The notes: a model not told the origin generated them from the letters alone. Positions 1 to 12,367 are shown, counted from the first letter of the stretch. The stretch: 64,000 nt of DNA from Hysterangium stoloniferum (GCA_015178975.1 WHVD01000010.1:62001-126000), one strand, 5' to 3'. Numbers and translations: made by a program.

Positions 1-180
1 ACAAATTGCTTCAGAGTTCTTCACTGTGACTTTAAATGCCATACATGATAGCGCTCTGAAAGGGGTACAGATCGTGTGGGCAATACAGAGGGAAGAGGTG
101 GGGAGGGCTCACCAATGCATTATTGAGATGCAGGAGCAACAGAGGTGTATGATGACTGATGTTGTGACTACACCTCAGTA
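1..180 (+). mobile_element. Gypsy 3'-end fragment (fossil), cut by window edge
   Basis: The reading frame matches the small ORF that follows the integrase/chromodomain in the minus-strand gypsy element at 44535-47066, and the same piece at 19735-20021. It is a fragment only, and the window begins inside it. It belongs to the outer end of the inverted-repeat arm. Confidence 0.6.
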
Positions 181-379
181 GGGACCGCACTTGGGTGTGG
201 AGGGAGCAGACCCAGTCTGTTACATTGGCAGAGAGATTAGAGCCATGTGGGATGACACCAAGGCAGCATGATAGGGAACGGGATGGTAGTAGTCATAGCT
301 GCCAGGGCAAGTGAAAGAAGCAGAGGGTTGTTTCTTCTACCATGGGGTCATGGTGACCTCTGAGGTGTTAGGCTTTCTG

Positions 380-990
380 GCAGTTCTGACATGAATTAGA
401 TTTTACTCAATAAAGTTGAATAATGATTGAAGAATATTCAACAATATTGAGTACAGATGCCTCATTTGACAAAGTATTGAATTTGTCCTGTTGATAAAGT
501 GTGAGGCAAATATAGAACACAGAAGCACGTGAATAATTAAGTTGAATAAATCTCAGATAGAAGTCAAATTAGCAATGCAATATTAATGATACAGATTATA
601 ATACAGGTTTTCTGACTGACTTTCCTTGCTCCTATTGTAGCCCTTTTATGCCTTTTTTCATTTAACTATGATTAAACTATGATCTAAGAATGAAATCATA
701 TATAATGTCAAAATGAGACAAGTCAAAGGAAAGTCAAAGGAATATCAAATTCAATATCATTGGAATTTGAGCTTGTAGGTTTGTGACAAGTTCCCAGAGC
801 ATAGGCAATGAGGCCAGTAATAGTAAGGTGATGTGTAGCATAACAATACCATCCTTTGTAATTCTCTAGGATCTTGTCTAGCTTGGCCTTGGTATGTGTC
901 AACAACATCTGAAGAAGTGGGACAGATGGTATGGATATCATGAAGTTCCTGCCTTCTGATGCTTTGTCTGTGAGAGTAGTAGCCATGGAT
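380..990 (-). mobile_element. Copia-type gag fragment (fossil)
   Basis: The minus-strand frame 986-723 encodes a short piece resembling the start of basidiomycete Ty1/copia Gag proteins (a KLD..NY..W stretch, then HLTITGLIAYALGT and KPT). The same fragment occurs at 18929, 28954 and 43731. It is a fossil without the rest of the element. The roughly 350 bp that follow it are AT-rich and shared by all four copies. Confidence 0.55.
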
Positions 991-2171
991 CAAAAGGGAA
1001 AGAAATGTGGTTGAGATAGAGATTTCCCACAAGAAATTGGCATCTGAGAGATAGAGATGTCAAAATAGGCCCATAACATGTGGAATAAGAAATATAATAA
1101 CATTGAGACTGTCTCGTATATGGGATAATGGACTGAGGTTTCTATGTCATGATAGTCTTCTTTTTATACATTCTCACAATTACTTAAGTGCTGGGGGTGT
1201 TGGGGATCTATACCTGAGGGCCATAGGTTGGTGGAGTCTTTATGTCTCAGGTCGGATCACCCCTGATCAGGCAAAGCAGCAGTTTTTTCCTTCCTTTCCA
1301 ACAGAGTCCAAATATGGAGGACCAGGTCACAAAGATGCAGCCTTTAAAAGCCATCCTCAGCTGACACTGTGATTCTCAGGCCCTAAGGAAATCACAGGAG
1401 CTTCAACCAGTGCAATATTGCTCTGAAATTTACCGGAAATATCAGGCTTCATAGATCTTCTTGAAGTGGTTTCCACAAGCAAGAGCTTCCAATGAGTATT
1501 GGGGGCTGAATTGATTAGTGGCATTTCCTTCTGCCACCCATGCAGTGGTGAGTTGTGATTTGACAAGTCATGGCACTGACATTTCAGCTACTGTAAAGTA
1601 CTACCTTGCCAAGTGTCTCAAATAAATGGAATATCCACCTGATACTATAGTGTGACCCCCACAAATAGCACAGCAAGACCATGAACTTCCTCATGGGTTC
1701 CCAACAGACACCAATAAATCCTGACAAATGTAAACTCTTATATTAAATACACATTGCGGTGAAATGCATGTCTTTGCCTGACATTGGACTGCTGTGGGTC
1801 TAACAGCTTGTAATGACATATAACTGAGTTAAGACCCTGGGGGGACCAGTCATTTTGGAACAAATGAGCCTGGGAGTACCATTCAAGACTTTCATATGAA
1901 TCAAGCAACGGCGACATTTGCTATATTCTGTGTTGATAATCTATCAATTTAGGATACTTCATGAGCAATAGTTGCCTTATTAGGGAGGTTGTGTTTTCTC
2001 CCCCCAATCAAGCTGACATATGCATATGTTCGGTCATGTAACTTTATACTGTATTGCCACATTTGCGGATAATATCCAAATCATCCCATGGGGAAATATT
2101 AATATATTGAAATCTCTCTCTTGTCCTATATGTTGAAATGCAACTTTTGATCCGGCAAAACTGCGTGTTAG
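991..2171. other. Repeat-arm sequence, no gene recognised
   Basis: This matches 17740-18920 and 42285-43730 in reverse complement. It contains a TATA-like run (tttttatac near 1155 on the + strand, tataaaaag in the other orientation) and could be the LTR or leader of the adjacent copia fragment. I could not find matching repeat ends, so no LTR is called. A 12-base palindrome catatgcatatg lies near 2018. Confidence 0.4.
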
Positions 2172-2790
2172 GTGGTCATGGAGAAAGGTAAAACCTTTTC
2201 ACACGTGATAGATTATCTGTGCCTCCAAACAACTTGTTTGGAGGCAGTTGCCTACGGGTCAACTTATGTACTGACTCCGAGTGCGGCAAATTTCTCCATT
2301 GGTCATAGCGACAAGAACTATATATGTGAAGGTTGCTGGGATATATTGATATTTGTGTTGGAAGCCCATTGGGGACGCCTCCAATTTGCTGTGTATTCTT
2401 TGTGGTTATAATATATTAGCAGGTGGTATATTCAATGTAGTTAATGGACTCTCGTCTATGGAACTTTGCAGTAGCCCACTGATCAGTTATGATCTACAAG
2501 TCTTTTGTCGCACCCTTCACCCACACGAAATCTGATGTATATTTCCGAGAAAGGCTACCACGAAAAGACGAGTTTGCCGCCCCGCCGACTCCTGATCGAT
2601 GTCGTGTCAACAATTCCCATGTATTGGAGGGAAGCTACACCACACCCCACAACCATCAGCAAGCAATATCTGATGTTATACTGCTTAGAATGTTATCGGC
2701 CTCTCTTGTTCTATATCTTACATGTAAATGATTTAAATAACTCCGATCCTAAGCTTACAGAAATACGTTGACACGTAATAAACCTTCCGT
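2172..2790 (+). pseudogene. Unrecognised ORF region, copy 1
   Basis: Two overlapping short frames cover this stretch. The equivalent in the right arm (17557-17138, minus) is one open frame of 139 codons, whereas here a small indel splits it. The third copy (42102-41725, minus) is open for 125 codons with a different end. I recognise no domain. The conservation may only reflect recent duplication of the arm, so coding status is doubtful. Confidence 0.2.
2220..2246. repeat. Short perfect hairpin
   Basis: An 11 bp stem with a 5-base loop (TGCCTCCAAAC / GTTTGGAGGCA). It is conserved in the third copy near 42207-42235 and present with one mismatch near 17665. Its function is unknown. Confidence 0.6.
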
Positions 2791-2945
2791 TCCTGACGCC
2801 TGCGAAGGTCAATGTTACCCCGGTTGTGACCAAGCCCTTCATCGATCATGACGACGGACGAATGATGGGTTGAGTTTAATATGGGAAAATTAATATAAAA
2901 TATAAGATGACTAGGTGCGCTGGTTATCTTCATCACCATCCTCCA

Positions 2946-4920
2946 TCAATCGTACTCTCGTTTTTCGAGATCTTGCTCCACCGCCCCTTCCACCACCTTC
3001 CTGTCAGCAATGTTTTGGAGATCTGGATCTCCCGGGTGACTATATCCAATTTCCTTAGCTATTTGGACATAGCTGCGAATTATGAGTGTTCGCAGGAGGT
3101 CTGAACACTCTGCGCACCCCTTCCGATGCCCCGCTCCTGGGGCGCAACATTTGCAGAGGGCAAGTTTTGAACACTCGGGAGTGGACATCACGTGATGCCG
3201 TACCTCCCTTGGTCCGGGGAAAGTTTTGTGACAACTGGGGCAGAAGTCACTGATGTATTTCTTTCCCTTTTCCCACTTTTCGCTGGTGTTAATGATCGAC
3301 CCATCCTGAAGTTTCAGGCGATGGGTGCGAATGGCGGCCAACTGATCCCGCACGTGCACCACCCAGTGTTTAAATGGATGGCGCAAATACGTTGAAAAGT
3401 TACACGGCATCTTGGGGCCGTATTTAGGCCCATATGGGCAAGGCTTTTCCCACGGAGGTGGAGATATGCGGCCAAGGGTGGGTAAGGTTTGGAAGGAAGA
3501 GGAAAATGTTGGTGTTGGACCATGGGAAGATATGAAAGCAGCCTCAACGGGTGAATTCCCGCCGATCTGCCGATTTCCGGGGCTCCTGTGTCCGGGGACA
3601 GGAAGGCCATCGCCTCCTGCCGACGGTTCAGGACCTTTTGTTAAAATTTGTGGGTTGGCGGAGGAGCTCCTGGTGATATATTGAATTAGTAATTTAATTT
3701 AGGTGTAATGAAATAATGTCTACCTATGCACCCCGTCAACCCAAGGAAAGGCCACTGGCCAGTGTGGCGTCCGTTGCATTGGAAACCCGTGCACATAAGC
3801 CGGATTGGTCGTCAAGCTACACCACAGACCACAGTTATCAGCAGATTTATCGTGAACTTCAAGTAATAGCAGTAATACCTGAGAGAGCGACCTGGAGTTG
3901 TAAACGCAGCTGCAGGGACAGTGCCACCCGGATTTGGGAGAGATGCCAGGTTAGTAGATATAGAAGCACTCGTGGCAACTGTGGAATTAGAATCCCTGAG
4001 TTTTCATTGCAATTGAATTCAAATTAATGACACGTCTGGACTAAGCTTATATTTTGCATCCCCATTCCATCCAGCGAGTGACGAATACGACGAAATATAA
4101 GTATCCTGTATCCCCGTCAGTTGAGCTGTAGGAGATTGTCTCCTATTTGGAAGCGCCGATAGATACGGTTGATTAAGAGGGGATAATCCAGGATAACAGT
4201 AATTTTCTTTGGTATGTGCTTGCAAGGCATATACCTCTCCGAGTGGATCTGGATGTGGGGTGATATAGCTGGATCGAACAATTTGTAAAAGGGTCATAAG
4301 TATTTCATCGCAATAAACTCACTCATACTCATGGCCATGTGTGAAAGAATACCTGGGTAATGCAGGTGGGACAATGCCGAACCGCTCACTGTAATTCTCA
4401 ATGGTCACTTGTGAAGAAGTCATTTCTCTAGGGTGGGGAATGGGTGAAATTATCAAAATTAAAAAATTAATCGGTAAGTCTGGGCTCACGATGTATAATC
4501 AAACACCTGGTTGCGGTCGCTACTGGAAGACGAACTGGAGATGGGAGGTGACGGGATCCTTCTCATATTCCAGCTCGTATTTCCAGTGCCGACACTGAAT
4601 GAGTTCGCATCAAAGACAGGATTCCGGAGAGGATGCCTTTACAACGTTTCAAAATACGGAAGGGAAAATAACGAGTGTCAAAGCACATACCCATCATGAG
4701 AACCGTGATGATCATAAATGGGTTCCGGGGGACCCAGATCAGCAAACGGAACGTTATGGTAACCCGCCAATGGGTTCTCGTTAGCCGGCCTATCCATGAG
4801 CCCACCATGAGTATATCCTTGAGTAGGAACCGACTTGAACACATGGTGTTGAGTGTGCATAGGGTGACCTTCATCTTGTTGGCTGTGCCGACAATAATGT
4901 GACCACGGATGAGATGACAT
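2946..4920 (-). CDS. Cys/His-cluster gene, copy 1 (splice donor lost)
   Basis: Minus-strand copy of the gene at 14969-16963. Exons by homology and phase: 4920-4691, 4636-4490, 4427-4323, 4268-4062, 3995-3879, 3816-3724 and 3669-2946. If fully spliced this gives about 540 residues. The C-terminal exon carries the cluster CPSCHKTF...HH...C followed by CKCC, and a second C..C pair (KGCAECSDLL). Two differences from copy 2: exon 1 is 21 bases (7 codons) shorter, in frame, and the donor after the fourth exon reads GG instead of GT at 4061-4060. Retaining that intron leads to a stop after about 14 codons and loses the Cys/His region. It may be a pseudogene or a truncated variant. A conserved upstream exon-like segment starts near 5157. 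The family is not one I recognise. Confidence 0.6.
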
Positions 4921-5159
4921 TGTAGGAAATGTTGATGGTATAATGCTCACTAATATTGATCCCACTGTTCCCACTCTTTAAAGACAGACTCTGTAAGGAG
5001 TGGAACGCCGTCCGACAGGGCCGTCCTACACAGCAGAATAATAGATAAATGTAGACTTAAAGTCGTCCTAAAAGCAACTCACGTATGGTTGAGGTCGATA
5101 GCACCCGTGGGTGGATTCTCATTGGAACCCGCCTCACTATATTGCATTAATGAGGACAA

Positions 5160-7506
5160 CTGTTGACAAACAAATCACGGTCCATGACGGAGTGAACTCA
5201 CAGATGGGGCAAAGATGATGAAGAAAAGAAGGCGTGTGCGGGATGAGTGGACTCAATGTCACTGTTAAATCCAATATCCATTCTTTTGATAATAGGAGAT
5301 AACTGTACAGTAAGTGGGACGTGGATTGTGAAAAGCTTCGGTGGAAAGCTAGTGGACAGAGTAAGAGTTTAATCAAGGTTCTAGTATCGTCGTTGATTCT
5401 ATCAGCAAACTTAAATAACATCGATTGTTGTTACTTGTGGGTTTGTAAACCGACATCGCGTCGCAACCGTTATGTTATATTGGTTCTATCACGAAAGCTC
5501 GCTTAACGGTGAATGAATCGGTGGGCGGTATTTGACAGGCTGCCCTTAACCTGATCCAAGAAGAGGAAGCGCACAGCCGCGGAACAGGAAATTCGACGAT
5601 TCCAAGTTGAGTTGAAAATTGCCGATTACAGAAGCTGTCATGCAACTAGACAGGAATTAGGGAAGGAAACAGATGGTATTGGGATACCTGGCAATTATCG
5701 CATAGCAGGTTGGTGAATTAATAGGCCTGCCTGTCGCATTAAACTTCTTTACTGAACACGCGAAAGGAGAGCTCCATATTTGGCATTGTTTCCAAGTCAT
5801 CGGGTTCAACGCCAGACACATGACACTCCTGTTTCCCTTCTCTACACTAATGACATGTAAATCTAAAGTGGTCTGCATAGTGCTATCAGAATCGCTAGTC
5901 AGAGTTAGACTTTGTAGTTTTCAAGCATTCTGGAGCGCTAGGGCTGAAGAAAATATATGGGTCGGGAGAAGTCTTAACTAAATATGGTATAATTGGCGAA
6001 TTGATATAGTCGGACCTAAGCACAATTGAGTTCTCTTTCAACTCATATTCGCGGTCCACCCTGGATCTTCATTCCTCGGGCTTCAGAATCCTTTGAAACG
6101 TCTGTTGTCGGTTACCCTTAGTGAGGGAGTGGGTTGGTGAAGCCCGATCGACAATCTACATCAAGACAATCGCTAATTAACCCAGCGTGCGCTTGTCACT
6201 TCCAACACTCAACTTCCTGCTATTGGAGAAGGGAAAGAAATCCACCACAAGGGGGGAGGGGAGTCCCCCGAGTGACCTTGTATCCGCTTAAGGACTCCTC
6301 GTTTAAATGTAGGACTTCGTTGCATTCCTGATTTGTGGGAGTGCTGAGTCGCACCCAATACAGATCAGAAGCATTCAGTGATCGAATTAAGCACAAGAAA
6401 TTCCTTCTACCTACGTGTTCGATCAGGCACGTTTCAAAACTTCTTAAATCAAACAGGGAACCTTCGCCAGAATGATGATATGTGGCAGTGTTGAACCGCA
6501 TCGATACAAACGGACCAGAAAAACAGTTGCCTGTGAATGAAAAAACAGCTATAGTGAGGCTAGATATGAGCATGGAGAGAGACACAAAACAGGTGAGTTA
6601 CGAGGATGTCATCCAAGTTGGCTTTGGTGTGATGACACCAAATTTATCATTGTCCTCATCTCCTCATTCGATCAAGTATATGCCACTTCATGCATTGGGA
6701 GACTGCGATATAATCCATTTATACTTATGTGATGATACTCACGATCTTTCAATGGGAGTCGAAAACTGTTATAGATTATTCTAGTAACATGTTCGGAGGG
6801 ATGTAAAGGGAAAAAGTGGCTGGTCATGAAGGTAATAATCAGATCTGAAATTCATTCGCAGAAAGATCTGATAACCGTCACGATGAGGGCGAGGTCCATG
6901 TCGAAATTACAATCTTGCGGCGGCGCCGAGCGCTAGACACGGTGCCAATCCAATTACGGCAAACGTAGCTCGACTTGAAATCAATGCATGTGGCTGCCTA
7001 TAAACGTAGATAGGCCTTCAAATTCATTGGCCGTAACCAGAAGTCTAATGGTAGCTAAGTGTGAGAGCAATTGATAGGTTTGGTGGAATGACGACAATTA
7101 TCCAGGCGAACGGGTCATATGATCTTGACAACGTCCACGTCTAAATCAAGATATGATTTAAGAAATTTAGTGTCGTCGTGTCGTGGACCTCGCACACAAG
7201 CGTGATGTCAGGGGAGCACGACAGTTGTACACTGTCGTCATAGTGTTCACTTGAATATTTATCATTATAGGAGGAATCATGGGGCGAGTGCTTGAACAAT
7301 GCATGATTTGAAGAGTGAATGCTCAAATAGATTTTTAGCCGCACACAAGGATAATAGACTCATACTGTGAAATTTTACACCTCATAATTATCAAATAATA
7401 TTGAGAAATGAAATACTCTGATTTAAGACGACAACACCACTAGATTGAGCTCTCACTGCTCCATCTACGCATATACGTTTATAAAGTCTACATTCAAATT
7501 CACGAG
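5160..7506. other. Inner part of left arm, no gene assigned
   Basis: This mirrors 12368-14735. Short open frames occur (for example 6482-6784 +), but they differ in frame and length from their mirror copies, so none is called. The 5300-5660 part is also present at 39630-40080 in the third copy. A GC-rich patch with CpGs lies near 6900-6960 (cggcggcgccgagcgctag), possibly promoter-like; this is only an inference. Confidence 0.5.
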
Positions 7507-7576
7507 TAAAAATTCAATAATTAACCTTGAAAGAAACGACATTTCTCAGCGAATTGATAATTAAGGGAACTCACTT

Positions 7577-7672
7577 AATGGGTGAGAGGACTGTCGGATG
7601 GGTTGAGAGAACTGTCGGATGGGTGAGAGGACTGTCGGATGGGTAGAGGACTGGGTGAAAGGACTGTCGGAG
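7577..7672. repeat. Minisatellite upstream of LUC7
   Basis: Four to five imperfect tandem copies of a unit of about 20-21 bp (gactgtcggatgggtgagag). It lies in the single-copy island just inside the left arm boundary and about 95 bp before the LUC7 start codon, so it sits in the promoter or 5' UTR of that gene. Confidence 0.75.
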
Positions 7673-7766
7673 TTTTAAACGTGTATTGTCACACCGTACG
7701 CGCTTTTGCGAAACTTGCCAACATCGACACCAAGGTGTGCAAGACAGCCACCCAAGTCCAAACACG

Positions 7767-9164
7767 ATGGGTAGACTAGCAGAAATGCAGCGGAAGCTGC
7801 TTGAGGTTCGCATCCCATACCTTCATGCTCGTTTATAGTCGCTAATGTTAGGAATTTCCCGGAATCTTTACCTTGGACTTCGTTATGCCCTCTTCAGCAA
7901 ATGATGGGTCCGGAGGCAATGGGTGTAACAAATCAAAATTTAGTTTGGTCTGATGATAAAGTCTGCAGGAACTTCTTATGCGGAACATGTCCGCATGCCT
8001 TATTTACCAACACCGTGCGTCCACCCTCTGAATATCCACTACTGCTCATCATGATAGCCTAACATCTAACTCTGTGTTGTACAGAAAATGGATCTTGGGC
8101 CTTGTCCAAAATCACACACAGAACGACTGAAGAATGAATTCATTGCCGAGCGAGAGAAGGATCCCAACAACCCCATTTTCGCGCGCTTCCAGCAAGAATA
8201 TGAGTCCAATCTGTTTGCATTCGTTGATGAGTGCGATCGTCGAATTCGCGCGGCTCACCGGAGGCTTGAAAAGACCCCCGAAGAGAATGCCAAAACTACA
8301 AATTTGGTGCGAAACAACCCTTGAAACCTCATATGTTCCTCATCTCTCATCATTTGTGTAGATGCGAGAAATTGCCGAAATTGAGTTGGCTATTCAAGGC
8401 GGTACAGAGAAGATTGAGCAGCTTGGCGAGCAGGGAAAGGTGGACGAGTCAATGAAAGAGATGGCGGCCATTGAGGCTTTGAAAGGGGAAAAGTCCGACA
8501 AGGAGGTTTGTGCCATAACTCCATCGCTTTCTGTTATCTGACATGTCTTTTTCACCTTCAGCGCGAACTTCAACAACTCACCGAGACATCAGGAGCCTCT
8601 GGCCACCAAAAACTGCGTGTTTGCGACGTCTGTGGCGCCTATCTCTCAGTACTCGACTCGGACAGGCGATTAGCCGACCACTTTGGTGGAAAAGTACGCA
8701 TTCATTTCTTCCATCTTAGCGGGGCATTTTTTCATTGTGGTTTCCTTCCCTTCCATAGATGCACTTGGGATATCACGAGTTGCGCAACATGCTGCAGCAG
8801 TTCCGTGCAGAACGTGAGGCACGTAAAAACGCTCCGCCACCTCATTCTGGCGTAAGCATTGTCTCAATGCCGCCGCCTGGCGCGGCGTCTGGCCCGCGCC
8901 CTAGCGACCGGGACAGAGATCGCGGAGGAGACTACCGCTCAAGTAGAGACCGGGAGCCTGGCAGAGATAGAGGGTATGACAGGGAAAGGTATGAGTTTAC
9001 AATCGTGGTGCTAGAGACTGTTGCAGCCACGCTGTCACCATCTCTACACTGCTATGCCTGTCCCACTTTCTGGAGCTGGAGCTGATCCCTCTCCCTTTGC
9101 TTGTAGGGATGGAAGACGTCGAGATCGCGAGCGCTCACGTTCACCGACGCGGCGTAGATATTAG
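7767..9164 (+). CDS. LUC7: LUC7-like U1 snRNP-associated splicing factor
   Basis: LUC7 proteins join the U1 snRNP and help choose weak 5' splice sites in the nucleus. Seven exons in phase give 313 residues, a usual length: 7767-7805, 7898-8014, 8085-8306, 8362-8505, 8562-8693, 8759-8988 and 9107-9164. All introns are GT..AG, 55-118 bp. The product starts MGRLAEMQRKLLE. It then has the first zinc finger (CRNFLCGTCPHALF..., ending GPCPKSH), a charged coiled-coil middle (residues about 95-175), the second C2H2 finger (CDVCGAYLSVLDSDRR..H...H), and an Arg/Ser/Asp-rich tail ending RSRSPTRRRY. The upstream ATG in exon 1 was chosen because MQRKLLEQ.MGPEAMG is the family N-terminus. It converges on the J-domain gene, with 431 bp between the stop codons. 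It looks intact and is a host gene enclosed by the inverted repeat. Confidence 0.95.
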
Positions 9165-9595
9165 TTTGGGCGTGGACGAATTTGTACAAATGCCGCGCCA
9201 ACGTATCGACGTATTGTGGATGCACTAAGTAATTGATGTATATTGGCATGATATTTGATCTGTACCCTGGGCGTGTTTGCGACGTTTCCCGGTGCACTGC
9301 AGCTATCGTAGGTAGGGCAGAGTGCAAAGTGTCTTTACCGCAGGCCCATGTTCACTTATAATCTGCACGAAATCTATCGAGTATTGCTTATTACCATTAT
9401 TCACCAGCAATACTTACGCAGGTTTGGAGCAAACGATTCACGACTCCGAGTTCAATGATGATGATTTGGATTTGATTAGCTAACTTCTAACTAATGGATT
9501 GACTATGGATGCTCAATGTGATGTGCGACTGATAACAGAACTAGGATATCTCCCGACAAAACGAAACAACTCTTGCACGTTGAAAGGTATACTTC
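9165..9595. other. Intergenic 3' regions of two convergent genes
   Basis: No further gene is seen. The stretch should hold the 3' UTRs and poly(A) sites of LUC7 (+) and the J-domain gene (-). No clear terminator motif was identified. Confidence 0.6.
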
Positions 9596-11530
9596 TCAGG
9601 GTACTGCATGTCCTCTCCCACGGCCCCTACCTCTCCCCCTTCCTCTCTCACGCCCACTATTGGATGCAGTGGAATTACGTTGCTGTGCGGCATATGGCGC
9701 ATTACGTCGATCTGACGGTGTCGGGGTTGCAGGCGATCCTGGAGGGGTCGGCATCCCTTTCGGTATATTGGCCTGCGCCTGTGCTCCTTTCTTCTTCGAC
9801 TTTTCTAAAGCAGCATTGGACGCCGGCGAGATCTTAGGCACTGAGGTGCCCTGGCGATGATGCACACCGTGAGAAAGATTATTTCTCAAAGGTTCCTCTG
9901 GAGTCATTGGTGGAGTCAAGCCGCCTGGGCCTTCCCAGCTCATGAGCAAGTCTTTCGTCTCCTCCCACTTTGCCACGTCTATCGTCTTTCCTCGCTTTCC
10001 CACGCTGCCGAATTCACATCTCGCTTCCTCATCATGGGTGCGAATCCAGGTCCAGACATCGTGCACAGCACTGTGATCCGCAAGCTCCGACTGGAGTACG
10101 AGCCACACCACCTCCGGCTCACCAGATTCCAGGGCTAGTCTTAAGAGCGGCTTGCTATCCGCTGATACATGCAGTACCTGCTCTGAATCACTGTCTTTAG
10201 GTGGGTATGTATCGAGGAAGAAGCGTATGATTGCAACATGGCCGTGTTGTAGTGAAAGATGAAACGGGGTCAGCTCCTGCGAGTCTCGCTCGTCCGCTTC
10301 GGCGTCTATTTTTGGAGTCAACTAGGTGCTGTATAAGTAAGAGTAAGTAGACGTACTGTGTCGATCAAGCCATTCAACTAGTGCTGCATCGCCATTAATG
10401 ACCGCGATATGTAGCAGTGTTTGTTTCGGGTCTCGAGGTGCAGGCATGCTCCCCACCATCCCAGGCTTAAGTTCCCCGCCGGCAGCATCAACACCCTCTT
10501 CCCAGATCGCTTTCTTTACAGCCTCCGCATCACCCCGACGAGCCGCATTAAACACGCTAGCACGCAATTTCTGCGAATTGAATGCCTGCTGTCGTACCCG
10601 ATCAGCATCAGACTTGCGCGAGGCGGCTGCTGCTGCCTTCTTATCCACTGCCTTCTGCTTGCGCCGCTCTTCACCCGCACGGATCTCTATACGGAGATGA
10701 GCAACGTTCCACGCATGACCTCCATATCTTGCGGACGTACCATTCTCGCGCTCCATCTGACGACGCTGCTTCCATGCCTCTTCTTGTGCCTTTCGGCGTT
10801 GCTGGGCAGCGGCTTGTTCCTCGCGTTGCCGCTTCATGCGTTCTTGGTACTGCGCCTCGCTTTCGGTATTCTGCTCGCGTGCGCGAGATTGGAACCGTGC
10901 GCCCGCGAAGCGGTTCGAACGGCCATTCAGCATCTCCTCGAACAAAAATCTGAAAAGAGAGATAAGGTGATAATTCATTTGTCCGTGGAAGGGAGAATTA
11001 AGAACGGACCGGAAGAAATCGAGATTTTCCTCCTCTTCATCGTAGAAATACTCGTCCCCGCTGTCGTAGTAGTCGAAGTCTTCCGAATCGAAATCATCGT
11101 AGTCTTCATCATAATCACTGCTGTGTGAATAAAAGTGGCTATGGGAATGCGAGGGGTAATTCTGATGAGAGTAGAAATGGTCGAATGGAGAAAACGGATG
11201 GTCCATTGCCGGAGGTGTGGATGTATCGAGATGCTTAAGAAGGACGTTATACGCGCTGCTAATCTGCTGAAACTGTACAGTAGCATCTGGGTTATTTTGG
11301 TTTTTATCAGGATGGGTCTTCAACGCAAGCTACACAGGCAAAATAAGCATTGATCTGTCTGAAGCAAAAGTGGCGAAATACCTGTTTATACGCCGTTTTC
11401 ACTGCCTCGAGTGAAGCACCCTGCAAATGACTAATGAGGCTTTCGAGTACACGGAAAAGCAAGGAATATTAACCTGTTCCAGCCCTAGAGCAGCATAGGC
11501 TGTCGCGACCGTACCGTGTCTGGGCACCAT
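9596..11530 (-). CDS. J-domain (Hsp40) protein with ankyrin repeats and RG-rich tail
   Basis: A co-chaperone-type protein: J-domains stimulate Hsp70 ATPase through the HPD motif. Four exons in phase give 592 residues: 11530-11474, 11420-11382, 11329-10357 and 10305-9596. Order: J-domain at about residues 10-66 (YAALGLEQ, KTHPDKN with HPD near 38-40), a low-complexity Ser/His/Tyr stretch, a strongly acidic Asp/Glu/Tyr region (about 85-130), and a long charged Gln/Arg/Glu helix. Ankyrin-like repeats follow (TLLHIAVINGDAALVEWL, LTPFHLSLQHGHVAIIRFFL), then a Pro-rich segment and a C-terminal (RG)n tail. The intron before the last exon is placed at 10356-10306, since that keeps the ankyrin frame. 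An earlier ATG at 11644 exists, but its first exon does not keep the J-domain frame, so 11530 is preferred. Antisense ORFs here are shadows. Confidence 0.88.
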
Positions 11531-12367
11531 GAAAGGGAGTGGCTCTAAGACAAGAGAAGCCGTGAGCGTGACGGTCACAAGCGCGACGCGTCTGCATAAT
11601 AGAGCACGATTGAAGCGACACACCTGTGTTCCGTGCTTTGTCATGATGGGACTGCGAACATAGTACCGAAAAGGAAAAAAAAACAATTTGGTTATTTGTG
11701 ACAAATTACAATGCTGGAATCGATCGAAAAAACCGCTTCATGGAAAAGGGACATCCTTGTATATACTCCTCTTGATTGGGCGGTTCAGATACTCAGAGAA
11801 ATAAGGACAAGTATATTAGGGGAACAAATAAGGTTGTGGGAAATGGAGTAAACGAGCGGAGACAACGCCAGAATATAAAAGTAGTGCTAGACGCAGGGGA
11901 CGAATCGTGGATCTCATCGGCTACATCGCGACAAACTGGCTTCGTAGTGACGTCAATGAATCTTTTTTTAAGGGTTCAGAAGGCAAGAAGGAAATCGGGT
12001 GCCTTGATCAAGCAAAGGGATATGATAAAGTAATCGAGCAGACTTCCTTTGGAAATAGGTGAGAGATTTACTTGGGGCGAATATTCTGGAACAGGCTTTC
12101 AATAACAGAGAATTTATGATCGAACATTATACTACTACTAGAGTCCTAGTCCGTTCAATAAGGACATAAAATAACTTTCATGATATAGTGCTGAAGAATT
12201 AAAAACGTAACAATAAAAAGAGATTAACAGAGCACTTGAACGGTCATCTCGACTAGATGCCACCCAGGACTATATATCAGACCCCGCAATTATTTATGCT
12301 GATACCACAGCGCTTGGGTCCAATTTTTCAGTCTCAGAATATGTTCAAAAAATTCGTGGAATATGGT
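11531..12367. other. Upstream flank of J-domain gene, no gene seen
   Basis: It should contain the promoter and a 5' UTR intron of the J-domain gene: a GT..AG pair fits 11623-11545. A short open frame at 11776-12033 has no recognisable features. The right end is the boundary of the right repeat arm. Confidence 0.5.

Larger units (their letters stand above)
1..7506. repeat. Left arm of a large inverted repeat (copy 1)
   Basis: This stretch reads as the reverse complement of about 12368-19905. Corresponding points pair along the whole length (for example 723-986 with 18929-19192, and 2946-3669 with 16240-16963). The inner end is near 7506, where the match to 12368 begins. The window starts inside the repeat, so the arm probably continues to the left. 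The arms differ by scattered substitutions and some indels, such as about 65 bp extra near 6230-6290 in this arm and about 40 bp extra near 12680-12720 in the other. They are therefore real diverged copies and not a mirrored read. Contents from the outer end: gypsy tail, copia fragment, unrecognised ORF region, Cys/His-cluster gene, unassigned sequence. Confidence 0.93.

Noticed and set aside
6482-6784. 100-codon ORF in the left arm as a gene
   Set aside because: Its mirror copy near 13136-13439 is in different frames with changed ends. A GT in the middle could be a donor, but no supported exon chain was found.
10398-11353. Long plus-strand open frames opposite the J-domain gene
   Set aside because: Shadows of a real minus-strand gene with clear domains and splice phases.
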